This document shows positions 23,423-31,983 of a stretch of DNA of 62,591 nt, piece after piece. Where the stretch lies: IMG/VR virus record IMGVR_UViG_3300042564_006193, positions 1 through 62,591 of that record, one strand, 5' to 3'. Each line of letters opens with the position of its first letter. Position 1 is the first letter of the stretch. This stretch comes from a virus. The notes beneath the pieces are model-generated. The model was not told the DNA's origin. It saw nothing but the letters and a program-made list of their open reading frames with translations, and made no database searches. The position numbers were made by a program, and so were the translations under genes.

Positions 23423-24139
23423 ATGATAAAAAATTCAGAAGACGCAAATAAGTATTATCAACTCGTAAATGAGTTTATAGATGATTATATTGATAATCAT
23501 AAGATTAGACCTTCGAAATTAGGTAAATACCTTAGAAATAGTGATAAATTGAAAAACTTTTTAGAAAGAAAAGGATTATCAGACATTAAAAATATAAATC
23601 GTGTAATAAATGATGTTCTCGATGATAGAGAATCAATGGAAAAAGATGGTGTTTTAACATTTGAAAATTTTAAATTCTTTGAATCAGATGAATTTAAAAT
23701 TATTTCTATTCGTGATTGTATATGGAAAGGAATAGAACAATCATCTATATTACACGAAAAAATGATAGCAAATGAATTTGGTGTTTCTTTAAGTAGTATA
23801 AATGTTATAGACTCGGAAAAACATATATTCCAAGTCGAAGATATTCAAAATGATTTTGAAGTGATTGTATTCACTGAAGTAGAAATACAAATTATTAGAG
23901 AAAATATAAAAGAATATATTTTTAATAAAGTATCTAATAAAAAAGTAGAAATCGAAGAAATTCCTCACTTAGATATAAATTTTCTATTAAATAAATTTAT
24001 TGATAAAGATAAATTAGAATCAGATATTGATGATAAAATAACTATCTCATTAACTATGAACTTTCTTAAATGGATTTTATCTTGTGAAGATGTTAAAGGT
24101 GATAGTGAATTTATAGGAATTAACCCTTCGCATTATTAA
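23423..24139 (+). CDS. Hypothetical protein
   Basis: 238 residues, not recognised (begins MIKNSEDANKYYQLVNEFID). The N-terminal ~75 residues are helical, with HKIRPSKLGKYLRNSDKLK resembling a DNA- or protein-binding helical bundle. FENFKFFESDEFKI in the middle is tag-like but internal. The rest is acidic alpha/beta. No signal peptide. Single-gene transcript by its promoter-like element. Confidence 0.65.
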   Translation: MIKNSEDANKYYQLVNEFIDDYIDNHKIRPSKLGKYLRNSDKLKNFLERKGLSDIKNINRVINDVLDDRESMEKDGVLTFENFKFFESDEFKIISIRDCIWKGIEQSSILHEKMIANEFGVSLSSINVIDSEKHIFQVEDIQNDFEVIVFTEVEIQIIRENIKEYIFNKVSNKKVEIEEIPHLDINFLLNKFIDKDKLESDIDDKITISLTMNFLKWILSCEDVKGDSEFIGINPSHY

Positions 24140-24216
24140 AAACATGTAACATCATGATATATAATATAATATATATATTAAAATTAGATCGAGATCTTCC
24201 CCTGATCTGAAAGACT

Positions 24217-24642
24217 TCATGAATGATGATCTACTGATTTAATTTCTCTCTCCTTCATTATCTCTTTTACTTGAAGATAAGATACTGGTGTATAATCCCA
24301 ACCGTTACAACCCATATCAAGAACTTTCCTCTCATAGAACCATTTCATATCAGGATTCTTACTCAGAGAATGATGGGTGTGTCCATGAAGATGCCAGGAA
24401 GAGTGATGTGATTTGTTCCAAGAAAGAATAGGATAATGACACATTACAATATCTTGATAACCTCTGTTTGAATCAGAATCTTGAACTTGTATTGTAGCTC
24501 CACCAAGTCCAGTTGAATCTCCAAAAATCTTTTCAAATCTTCCAAGTTCAACCATATCTCTCATTTTATCATGGTTCCCCATGATATGGTATATTTTGCC
24601 ATTCAACTGACTGACAAACCATTTTGCAGTTTTTAAATCCAT
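24217..24642 (-). pseudogene. Metallophosphoesterase, C-terminal segment
   Basis: 141 codons carrying the C-terminal metal-binding blocks of a calcineurin-like phosphoesterase: IYHIMGNHDKM (GNHD), CHYPILSW and WHLHGHTHHS (GHxH). The N-terminal blocks are absent from this frame. The preceding ~95 bp encode the missing central block on the opposite strand, and the first block resumes on this strand beyond that. The M at 24642 is probably not a natural start. As it stands, no complete active site can be translated from one frame. Confidence 0.8.
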
Positions 24643-24735
24643 TCAAAGACGTTAATGAGATGCACTCTGAATTAATTGAGAGGTGGAACTCTGTTGTTGG
24701 TGAGGATGATATTGTATTCAACTTAGGTGATCTTT
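24640..24735 (+). pseudogene. Inverted central segment of the metallophosphoesterase
   Basis: Plus-strand reading PFKDVNEMHSELIERWN, then a run to DDIVFNLGD, is the block that normally joins the SDxHxGH and GNHD blocks of phage metallophosphoesterases (RPF...W...GD). Here it points the opposite way to both flanking parts. Breakpoints lie within about 24637-24644 and 24732-24738, beside short A/T tracts. No long inverted repeat marks the ends. Confidence 0.75.
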
Positions 24736-24813
24736 TTCGTCAAATTTTATTACATTGGAATGGCCTATGTGCAGATCTGAAATGAAAAATATGTTTTGTG
24801 TTTCTATTCTCAT
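24733..24813 (-). pseudogene. Metallophosphoesterase, N-terminal segment
   Basis: From ATG 24813, MRIETQNIFFISDLHIGH then SNVIKFDE: the first metal-binding block (D-x-H-x-GH). The frame then enters the inverted segment and stops after a few codons (TGA near 24720). Together with the other two pieces it accounts for a ~195-residue enzyme. Confidence 0.75.
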
Positions 24814-24855
24814 ATCACAAATATATGAAAAGTATTTTAATATATAATTCTCAAA

Positions 24856-25125
24856 ATGGATAATTTAAAAGGATTTTCAGAATTTAATTTAAAACATAAG
24901 TTAACAGCAGAATCATATGTTGAAAATAATATCAGACAATTGATTCAAATTATGAATATTGAAGAAGAAGACTATGATTCTATTGATGAAATAAAATCTG
25001 ACTTAGTGAAATACTTTACTAAATTCCCAGATCAGATAACAGGATATCAATTGAAAACAACCGGTTATCCAAAACATATGAAATTAAGTACCAATAATAT
25101 AGGAGGAGTTATAAAATATAGATAA
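24856..25125 (+). CDS. Small hypothetical protein, weakly tagged
   Basis: 89 residues (MDNLKGFSEFNLKHKLTAES), whose start is a weak form of the shared tag. The rest is a helical acidic part and a Lys/Gly-rich end (TTGYPKHMKLSTNN). A TTTAATATATAATT element ends about 12 nt before the ATG. Its stop abuts the convergent gene at 25126. Not recognised. Confidence 0.6.
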   Translation: MDNLKGFSEFNLKHKLTAESYVENNIRQLIQIMNIEEEDYDSIDEIKSDLVKYFTKFPDQITGYQLKTTGYPKHMKLSTNNIGGVIKYR

Positions 25126-25323
25126 TCAAATTTCTTTTAGTTTCTTTAAAACCCCCCTTTGAAATAATTCTTGTAGAACAGATTGACAGGTATAGGGCTT
25201 ATCATGATAGTATTCTATACTTAAAATAATATTATCTATACCTGCCTTATAAAGCTCTTCTATATCATAACCTTTATTTAAAAGGTCTTTCTGACTTAAA
25301 ATATTGAAGATAATCTGTTTCAT
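25126..25323 (-). CDS. Small hypothetical protein downstream of UvsX
   Basis: 65 residues, helical (MKQIIFNILSQKDLLNKGYD then EELYKAGIDNIILSIEYY). It begins 2 nt after the UvsX stop and is surely co-transcribed with it. No recognised motif; the pattern of two to three helices could be a small helix-turn-helix protein. A recombination-related role is only inferred from position. Confidence 0.65.
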   Translation of the reverse strand: MKQIIFNILSQKDLLNKGYDIEELYKAGIDNIILSIEYYHDKPYTCQSVLQELFQRGVLKKLKEI

Positions 25324-25325
25324 AA

Positions 25326-26552
25326 TTATTCAAATAAATCTTCTGCGTCAAATGAATCACCATCATAATCAGTTGTTTCATCATCTTCAATAATTGAATT
25401 GAAATTTTTCTCAACTTCTTCAACTTCTTCAATCGATTTGAATCTGAAATAATCATTTACTATTGGTTCCATTTTTTTTAAAACTTCTGATGTAAATACT
25501 TCTTGCGTAAATAATTGTTTAGTCGTTACTGATTTTCCCAAATGTGATACAAACCAACGGTTTCCTCCTGGTTTAAAAGTTATCTCACCAGTTGATTTAT
25601 CTACTTCTTCTTTACCCTTTGCAATTCCTATTTTATCATAATATTCCGGACGACAGAAGGCATCTAATCCAGTAAAGGAATTCATGCCAGTTGCAAAAGA
25701 TATATCAAATCTTATTTTTTTAGGTTTTGCTAAACGATTTTTTTGTGTTTTAAATAAAACAGTAATACCTGATTGTCCTAAATCCATATCATCTTCTTCA
25801 CCAGTTTTCAATTTTGATTTGGTCATAAATCCAATAACTGAAGCTGAATATAAAAGTGATAAACCTCCTTTCATGACTGCTTGTGGGAAAAGATCCATCG
25901 TCAAGTATGTATGGTTACACACAATCATAGGTATATCTAAGTATCCAAGATCATTATTAATAGATCGAAACATAGAACCAATTGCTTTTGCTTTGGTCAT
26001 ATCTTGTTTAATTTCACCTTTTAATAAGTCAGCTTTTTCTTTATTAGAAGCCATTTGTCCTAATGAGTCAAGTACAATCATTAATTTAGGCAATTCATAT
26101 CCTGCTAATTTTTGTTCTTTTAATTCATCTACTAATTGAGTTAATGTTATATTAATATCTTCAACTTTATTTGATCTAACCAATCTAAATTTATCTAAGT
26201 CGTTACTTACTCCGAATTTTGGCAAATCTTCTAGATCGACAGCTTGTTCTGTATCAATATAAATTATTGAGTATCCAGATTTCTGAGCATTTTTAGCCAC
26301 AGAGTATGCTAAAAATGATTTTCCTGAGCCACTTTCTCCTGCAAAAACACTAATACGGTTAGTTGCAACACCACCATTTAATAATCTACCAGACATTGCA
26401 GCATCTACTATGTAGACGCCTGTTGATATAAACTTTTTCTCTTTTATTTCTTTTTCAATTTGAATTGGAATTGACTTAGAGATGTTATCCAAAATCGATC
26501 CAACTTTTGAGAATTCAAACCTTTTTACTTCTTTTGTTTGTGTTTTAGCCAT
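25326..26552 (-). CDS. uvsX: RecA-like recombinase UvsX
   Basis: Strand-exchange ATPase for recombination-dependent replication and repair. 408 residues (T4 UvsX 391). Walker A GESGSGKS (72-79), YIDTEQAVD with the catalytic Glu (~98-106), Walker B LMIVLDSLGQM (157-167), and MIVCNHTYLTMDLFPQ and KMKGG-type L2 region (VMKGGLSLLYSASVI). The C-terminus is acidic (DDETTDYDGDSFDAEDLFE), as in T4. No intein is present. UvsY lies at 18087-18578. A homing endonuclease diverges just upstream. Confidence 0.96.
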   Translation of the reverse strand: MAKTQTKEVKRFEFSKVGSILDNISKSIPIQIEKEIKEKKFISTGVYIVDAAMSGRLLNGGVATNRISVFAGESGSGKSFLAYSVAKNAQKSGYSIIYIDTEQAVDLEDLPKFGVSNDLDKFRLVRSNKVEDINITLTQLVDELKEQKLAGYELPKLMIVLDSLGQMASNKEKADLLKGEIKQDMTKAKAIGSMFRSINNDLGYLDIPMIVCNHTYLTMDLFPQAVMKGGLSLLYSASVIGFMTKSKLKTGEEDDMDLGQSGITVLFKTQKNRLAKPKKIRFDISFATGMNSFTGLDAFCRPEYYDKIGIAKGKEEVDKSTGEITFKPGGNRWFVSHLGKSVTTKQLFTQEVFTSEVLKKMEPIVNDYFRFKSIEEVEEVEKNFNSIIEDDETTDYDGDSFDAEDLFE

Positions 26553-26588
26553 TTTATTTATTATTTTTTAAGTATATATTAATAAATA

Positions 26589-26656
26589 TTTCCCCCTTTT
26601 GATTTTTTATGTGATTATGAAATATTTTTTTACAATAAAGAATCAAAGGGGGGAAG
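26589..26656. repeat. 15-bp inverted repeat between uvsX and endonuclease gene
   Basis: TTCCCCCTTTTGATT near 26590 faces AATCAAAGGGGGGAA near 26641, one mismatch, with a 36-nt spacer. It sits in the divergent promoter region of uvsX and the repeat-type endonuclease gene. GC-rich runs are rare in this genome. Could be an operator, an endonuclease site, or a leader structure. Confidence 0.6.
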
Positions 26657-26677
26657 AAATAATTTTATATATAATTA

Positions 26678-28279
26678 ATGAATAAATATGATTTCCTCCA
26701 AAAAGCAAGAAATACGCATGGATTTAAATACTCTTATTTAAATTTGAATGATATTATAAAATCAAATGATATAATTGATGTTGTATTTGATGATATACTA
26801 TATAAGCAGCGTGTGGTAAAACATCTAATGGGTAGGTGTCCTGAGAAAAACACTCCCATTAAGACAACAGAAAATTTTTTAAAAGAAGCATATAGTATTT
26901 GGGGAGATAAATATGATTACTCATTGGTTAAATATGAAGGTGCTCATAAAAAAATAAAAATAATTTATGATGATATTGTTTTTGAACAAACTTCTTCATC
27001 ACACCTTCAAGGACAATCTGTTGAATCAAATATGAATTTAGAGTATTTTATAAAAAAATCTAAAGATAAATGGAAAGATAAGTATGATTATTCACTCGTT
27101 AAATTTAAAAATTGTAATGAGAAGGTTGAAATTATATTCAATGGTATAGTTTATGAACAAACTCCATCGAATCACTTGATATATGCACCAGAAAGAAAAA
27201 AAGACAAAGTAGATACTCTTGAGTTCATTAGAAGGTCAAATAAAATTCATAACTCAAAGTATGATTACTCAAAAACAAATTATACTTATTCTAATGAGAA
27301 AGTTATTATTATCTGTATAGAACATGGTGAATTTCTCCAAGTTGCTAACTCACATTTAAGAGGAATGGGTTGTAAAAAATGTGGTGATAAATATAGAGAC
27401 AGAATATACATACCGAAATATAGCACGGAGGAATTTATAATGGATGCAAAATTAAAATGGGGAGATAAATATGATTATTCTTTAACTGAATACAAAAATT
27501 CAAAAACTAAAGTGAAAATACTTCATGATGGTATAGTCTATGAACAATTACCAAAATCACATTTAAAATATCCAGTAGAAGGTTTCTTAAATCAAGAAAT
27601 TTTCTTAATTAAATCGAAAAGAAAATGGGGAGATAAATATGATTATTCATTATCCAATTTTATTTCATGCAAATTTCCTATTAAAATCATTTACAATAAT
27701 AAAATATATGAGCAATTACCACATAACCATTTGATATATGCACCTGAGTTAAGAAATTCACTAACTTTAGAAGAATTTATTGAACAATCAAATAAAATAC
27801 ATAATAATAAATATAATTATGAAAAATCATTTTATGTGAATAGTTTGGCAAAAATAACTATAAAGTGTCCACTACACGGACACTTTCATCAATTGCCGGG
27901 ATCACATCTAAGCGGAAGTGGTTGTAGAATGTGTAGTGATTCGAAGGGTGAGAGAGAAATAAGTAAATTTCTTGAAAAATATAAAATCTCTTATATAAGA
28001 GAGCATATTTTTCCAGAATGTCGTAATAAATCTTACCTTAAGTTCGATTTTTATATCGAAAGTTTACGAACCTGTATAGAATTTGATGGTATTCAACACT
28101 TTCAACCAATTTCTTTTTTTGGTGGAGTTGAAGCTTTTGAAAAATATAAAATAAATGATGAAATAAAAAATAATTATTGTGAGGAAAATTTTATTAATCT
28201 AATTAGAATTAAATATGATCAAGATAATATTATTTGGGAATTGCTTTGGAATAATTTGAAATCATTTATAAATATCTGA
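26678..28279 (+). CDS. Repeat-type homing endonuclease with PD-(D/E)XK-like end
   Basis: 533 residues. Seven tandem ~60-residue modules of the form F...A...WGDKYDYSL, x, KVxIxxxGIVYEQxPxSHL. Modules 4 and 7 carry a zinc-knuckle style HGEF...GCKKCG. These are probably DNA-binding units. The C-terminal ~110 residues (GEREISKFLEKYKISYIRE, then LKFDFYIE and CIEFDGIQHFQ) form a Vsr-like/PD-(D/E)XK nuclease core with D...E-x-D/Q. It diverges from uvsX with a TTTTATATATAATT element 4-5 nt before its ATG. Likely a mobile gene adjacent to a conserved target. Confidence 0.8.
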   Translation: MNKYDFLQKARNTHGFKYSYLNLNDIIKSNDIIDVVFDDILYKQRVVKHLMGRCPEKNTPIKTTENFLKEAYSIWGDKYDYSLVKYEGAHKKIKIIYDDIVFEQTSSSHLQGQSVESNMNLEYFIKKSKDKWKDKYDYSLVKFKNCNEKVEIIFNGIVYEQTPSNHLIYAPERKKDKVDTLEFIRRSNKIHNSKYDYSKTNYTYSNEKVIIICIEHGEFLQVANSHLRGMGCKKCGDKYRDRIYIPKYSTEEFIMDAKLKWGDKYDYSLTEYKNSKTKVKILHDGIVYEQLPKSHLKYPVEGFLNQEIFLIKSKRKWGDKYDYSLSNFISCKFPIKIIYNNKIYEQLPHNHLIYAPELRNSLTLEEFIEQSNKIHNNKYNYEKSFYVNSLAKITIKCPLHGHFHQLPGSHLSGSGCRMCSDSKGEREISKFLEKYKISYIREHIFPECRNKSYLKFDFYIESLRTCIEFDGIQHFQPISFFGGVEAFEKYKINDEIKNNYCEENFINLIRIKYDQDNIIWELLWNNLKSFINI

Positions 28280-28311
28280 GTTAATTTATGATAATTTAAA
28301 GAATATAAAAA

Positions 28312-28324
28312 TTTAATATATAAG
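28312..28324 (+). promoter_or_regulatory. TTTAATATATAAG promoter-like element
   Basis: Recurrent element 17 nt before the ATG of the fibre-like gene at 28342, in the spacer after the endonuclease gene. Confidence 0.45.
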
Positions 28325-28341
28325 AAAATTAATTTAAAATT

Positions 28342-31194
28342 ATGCCATTAAATCAAGGAACATTAATTTCATCACCTATAAGGCCACTTTCGCCTGGCAT
28401 GACAATTGCGACTGCTTTATCCAATGAGATCTTAGGTGGATTGCATTCAGTGCAAACTCTATCTGATAGAGATCTTATAACAACTGATAGAAGACAATTC
28501 GGAATGTTGGTTTATATTATAAATGATGATGATTTTTATCAATTAAAACAAATAAGTTCACCTGATATTTCGGATAACTTAAACTGGGATATTATAAATA
28601 TATCTGGTGTCCCAACAACTACTGAATGGTTAGATTCGGTTATATCTATAAGTGGAACACCTCCAGGATCGCCTACTATTGGTGATAGATACTTAGTTAG
28701 TTCTGGATCAGGTCTTTGGTCGGGTCTTGATGATTATATTGTTGAGTGGGATGGTTCAAACTGGAACCCAACTATACCAACTGAAGGTACTACGATAAGA
28801 GTTGATGATGATACTGATGCTATATTTTCATTTATACAAGGAGTATGGACGAAATATGAGTTTGTAAAAGAGCCTTGGACTCTTAGATATGATGTGCCTT
28901 TAGGACTTACTCTAAGTGTAAGTACTGGTTCTCAGTATCTTATCTATGGTGATCTTAATGTTGATGGTGGAATTGATTCTTGGGGAAATATAACTATTTT
29001 GAATGGTCAATTAACAGGATCTGGTTCGGTTGCTACTTTCAGTTTTGGAACTTTGCAACAGATTGAATTATTAACAGAGATAATTGGTGCAACTGGAATA
29101 ACAATATCAACTGGTGGTTTAGGAGAAAGAATTATATCAGCAAATTTGATTGCTGGAACTGGAATATCTTTTTCATATGGTCCTGGAACTGAAATAGAGA
29201 TAAATAGTGTTTTCCCTACTTTACCTGAGGGAAGACCAAAATACATAATTGAGTCAGTTGAAACAATTACTGTGCCGGATAATGAGTTATATTACATATA
29301 TGGTGATTTAGAGGTTCGTGGAACTTTGGATATTGGAACTGCTGGTAAAGTTGTTGTAACGAATGGTGCTTTGATTGCTGCGTCTGGTTCAACAATAAAT
29401 AATGTTGGCAATATTGAGATATATGATTTATTGACAGTTGCAGATGATAATACAAAAATAGATATATCTGAGATAAAGTATGGTAAAGAAGGTAGAATTC
29501 TTTTTGAGAGTGAGTTAAAGTATATTCCGATTCTTGGTGCTACTGCGAGAGTTGTAACTGAATCAGATGATTTAGTTTATTCTACATCAAGTTCTTATCC
29601 TTCATCTACATCATCTACTACTTTTGACAGATATTTAGGCATATCGGTTGCGGATCCTTTGAAGAAATTACATATAAATGGATCTGGTATATTGATTGAT
29701 GGAATTGAATCAGAGCAAGATTTGTCATTAGGTGATCCTAATTGGGCAAGATTTGTTATTGATAGTGGAATTTCGGATACACATACTTTAATGGACTTAA
29801 GAAATGATGAGGGGCGTGTTCTTTATGTAAATGGTGATATAGATGGTGGATTTAGATTTCCATCAGTATCAATTGGTAAGACACCATCAAATACATTATT
29901 TAATGTTTCGGATTATTATGGAAATGATTATTTCAGTATAGGAATGACTGGAATGCCAAAAGTTGGAATATTAGAAAATGATAATTCAATTGATAAAGTT
30001 GTTGTGTGGGATGATTCAACAAATATATTAAGGTATAGGGATAATGTAGCGTTAAATGAAACAACACTGAGAAGAAATTGGGCGCAAACCACATCATATA
30101 CTTTGATAGCGGGAGAAACATCATCAACGGTCTATTTTTTTGGCAACAATTCGTTTGCAACACCAACAGGGGATATTGTTGTTACTCTTGATCCTAATCT
30201 ATCTGTAAGTGGGATAAATAGAGACTTTGAATTCATTTTATCAGACACGCTTAGAGTACATACATCAGGAACTTGGTCTGTTTCCTATGGGACAAGGTTA
30301 TTGGAGTATGGTCCTGGTAGAATTCCTCCTCAAAAATTAAGTTTTAGATGGAGTGATAATTTTAATAATTATCTTGTTACAAGAGAGATATTAAATAGAT
30401 TAGAGGATGATTTTATAACAACTTCAACATCACTCGGACATGATTTTGTTGATACAAAAAGATATATGAAGCAAGGTAATGATTTCTCAGTGAGTTCTAT
30501 AAGTTCTCCAGGTGTCGGTGGATCTTCTGTGTTTCCAAGTGGATCTGTAATATTTGTGGAAGATGCTTTTATAATGACAGAAAACGCAATATCAACAACT
30601 GGGACATCTTTTATTTCAGTTGGATTAAGTACTGTGCAATCGTCTTCTTCTGGTGGATCTCTTTCAGGAACATCACCAATATCAATAACACCGTCTTTAT
30701 CTGAATTTGGTTTATCAGATTCTAGAGAAGTTATAATACCCTATACAAATGTTACTGAAATAAATTCTTCTAAAATAATTAAAAGCCGTTCTAGAGTTGG
30801 TACAATAAGATTATCGGAACCATCTATGTTGACAATTGGATTAAGTGGAAATACAGTTAATGGAGGCATAGTCACAGTATATGTTCCTTATATTGTAGAT
30901 AATGTAACAAATTTTGGAACATTCTCACAGATACATGAAAGATCAACATTAACAAGAAATAATATAATAAAATCAGGTGTAGTTAATGGAGCTTCCTTTT
31001 CCAGTGGAACTTTTTCTGTTATTTTTACAAGCCCTTATCCAAATAATAGCTATTCAATAAACATTTCAGGCGAAGACGCTTTGTCATGGAGTGTAGATTC
31101 TAAAGCAAATACACAATTTGTTATAAATTCTAACACTATGTCTTCTTTTACAGGAGAAGTATATTGGCAAACAATAACATATGGCGAATTATAA
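28342..31194 (+). CDS. Tail fibre-like structural protein
   Basis: 950 residues, rich in Gly, Ser, Thr and Ile with little Cys, in beta-repeat style. Near residues 110-150, PGSPTIGDRYLVSSGSGLW followed by VEWDGSNW is the phage fibre motif seen in DUF2793-type domains. TLSVSTGSQYLIYGDLNVDG and a second similar block (DNELYYIYGDLEVRG) suggest repeated fibre modules. LGISVADPLKKLHINGSG near residue 430 is typical of fibre shafts. No chaperone domain at its own C-terminus. Likely host-contacting or baseplate-associated; the exact position on the virion is not determined. Confidence 0.65.
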   Translation: MPLNQGTLISSPIRPLSPGMTIATALSNEILGGLHSVQTLSDRDLITTDRRQFGMLVYIINDDDFYQLKQISSPDISDNLNWDIINISGVPTTTEWLDSVISISGTPPGSPTIGDRYLVSSGSGLWSGLDDYIVEWDGSNWNPTIPTEGTTIRVDDDTDAIFSFIQGVWTKYEFVKEPWTLRYDVPLGLTLSVSTGSQYLIYGDLNVDGGIDSWGNITILNGQLTGSGSVATFSFGTLQQIELLTEIIGATGITISTGGLGERIISANLIAGTGISFSYGPGTEIEINSVFPTLPEGRPKYIIESVETITVPDNELYYIYGDLEVRGTLDIGTAGKVVVTNGALIAASGSTINNVGNIEIYDLLTVADDNTKIDISEIKYGKEGRILFESELKYIPILGATARVVTESDDLVYSTSSSYPSSTSSTTFDRYLGISVADPLKKLHINGSGILIDGIESEQDLSLGDPNWARFVIDSGISDTHTLMDLRNDEGRVLYVNGDIDGGFRFPSVSIGKTPSNTLFNVSDYYGNDYFSIGMTGMPKVGILENDNSIDKVVVWDDSTNILRYRDNVALNETTLRRNWAQTTSYTLIAGETSSTVYFFGNNSFATPTGDIVVTLDPNLSVSGINRDFEFILSDTLRVHTSGTWSVSYGTRLLEYGPGRIPPQKLSFRWSDNFNNYLVTREILNRLEDDFITTSTSLGHDFVDTKRYMKQGNDFSVSSISSPGVGGSSVFPSGSVIFVEDAFIMTENAISTTGTSFISVGLSTVQSSSSGGSLSGTSPISITPSLSEFGLSDSREVIIPYTNVTEINSSKIIKSRSRVGTIRLSEPSMLTIGLSGNTVNGGIVTVYVPYIVDNVTNFGTFSQIHERSTLTRNNIIKSGVVNGASFSSGTFSVIFTSPYPNNSYSINISGEDALSWSVDSKANTQFVINSNTMSSFTGEVYWQTITYGEL

Positions 31195-31452
31195 AAATGA
31201 AATAACTCTATTTAAATTCTCTAAATTAAATCCGTGAAGAGGTTCTCCTCCTATTTTCAAATATTCCTGATAGATTGAGTTATAATCATCGTGGGTGTAT
31301 ATTTCACCAGTTAGATCAGAATATATGACTGATGTATCATTTGAACTTATGGTTTTGTTTTTAACTTGAGTATCCCCATAATTTGGACCAAATGATCCAA
31401 CAAATTCTGTTCCTGAAATTGATTCATTGAATTCCTTAAATCTTTTAATCAT
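31189..31452 (-). CDS. Tagged hypothetical protein
   Basis: 87 residues from ATG 31452 (MIKRFKEFNESISGTEF), chosen over 31482 because it restores the shared tag and avoids a longer overlap with the upstream gene. Body Gly/Asn/Tyr-rich, not recognised. The 3' end overlaps the fibre gene by 6 nt on the other strand, and its start overlaps the upstream gene's end by 8 nt. Confidence 0.65.
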   Translation of the reverse strand: MIKRFKEFNESISGTEFVGSFGPNYGDTQVKNKTISSNDTSVIYSDLTGEIYTHDDYNSIYQEYLKIGGEPLHGFNLENLNRVISFL

Positions 31453-31924
31453 TCTTAACTGGTATTTTTTCAAAGAATTCATCTGATGTTTCTAGTGAGT
31501 AATTGTCTTTATCAAAGTTATAATTTATCTCATAAAAGAAATTATCTTTTAGTTCTAATTTTTCACCACCGGAAACTTCTATTATGATCTTTTCGTTTTC
31601 ATAATTCTTTTCAATCTTCTTTATGGGAAGTCCAATTGTGCCATTTCTATCAGAAATGTTGCATATTATTTTTTTATTTCTTTCTAAAAGTGTTATAATT
31701 TGATTGAATGTTGAATTTGCTGTAAGCATCTTTACATCTTTAAATTCATCATCTATGATGTTATCATAGTTGTCGAGAAAATTCTGCTCACGACTAGTTA
31801 TTGATACACCTTTGTTCATCTTATCAAGTATTGAATTAAGTTTAGAATCTTTGAAATAAGATTCTTTCAAACTGAAATAGGAAAGGAATTTTTTAAAGTT
31901 CATGACATTGACTTGTTTTTTCAT
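31445..31924 (-). CDS. Tagged hypothetical protein with LDKM domain
   Basis: 159 residues; an internal ATG at 31903 (MNFKKFLSYFSLKES) gives a better tag-like start. LNSILDKMNKGVSITSREQN then FLD (residues ~29-53) is the same short domain as in the 165-residue protein at 8617. The acidic beta-rich remainder is also alike in size, so the two are probably distant paralogues. TTTAATATATACTA precedes the ATG at 31924 by 4-5 nt, which favours the longer start. Function unknown. Confidence 0.65.
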   Translation of the reverse strand: MKKQVNVMNFKKFLSYFSLKESYFKDSKLNSILDKMNKGVSITSREQNFLDNYDNIIDDEFKDVKMLTANSTFNQIITLLERNKKIICNISDRNGTIGLPIKKIEKNYENEKIIIEVSGGEKLELKDNFFYEINYNFDKDNYSLETSDEFFEKIPVKND

Positions 31925-31983
31925 ATAGTATATATTAAAGAATAGAATATATTTTATATATACTTTATAAATAAAAGTTAGAT

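Noticed and set aside
24217-24813. Diversity-generating retroelement or site-specific invertase locus
   Set aside because: No reverse transcriptase, no variable repeat, no recombinase gene and no long inverted repeats nearby.
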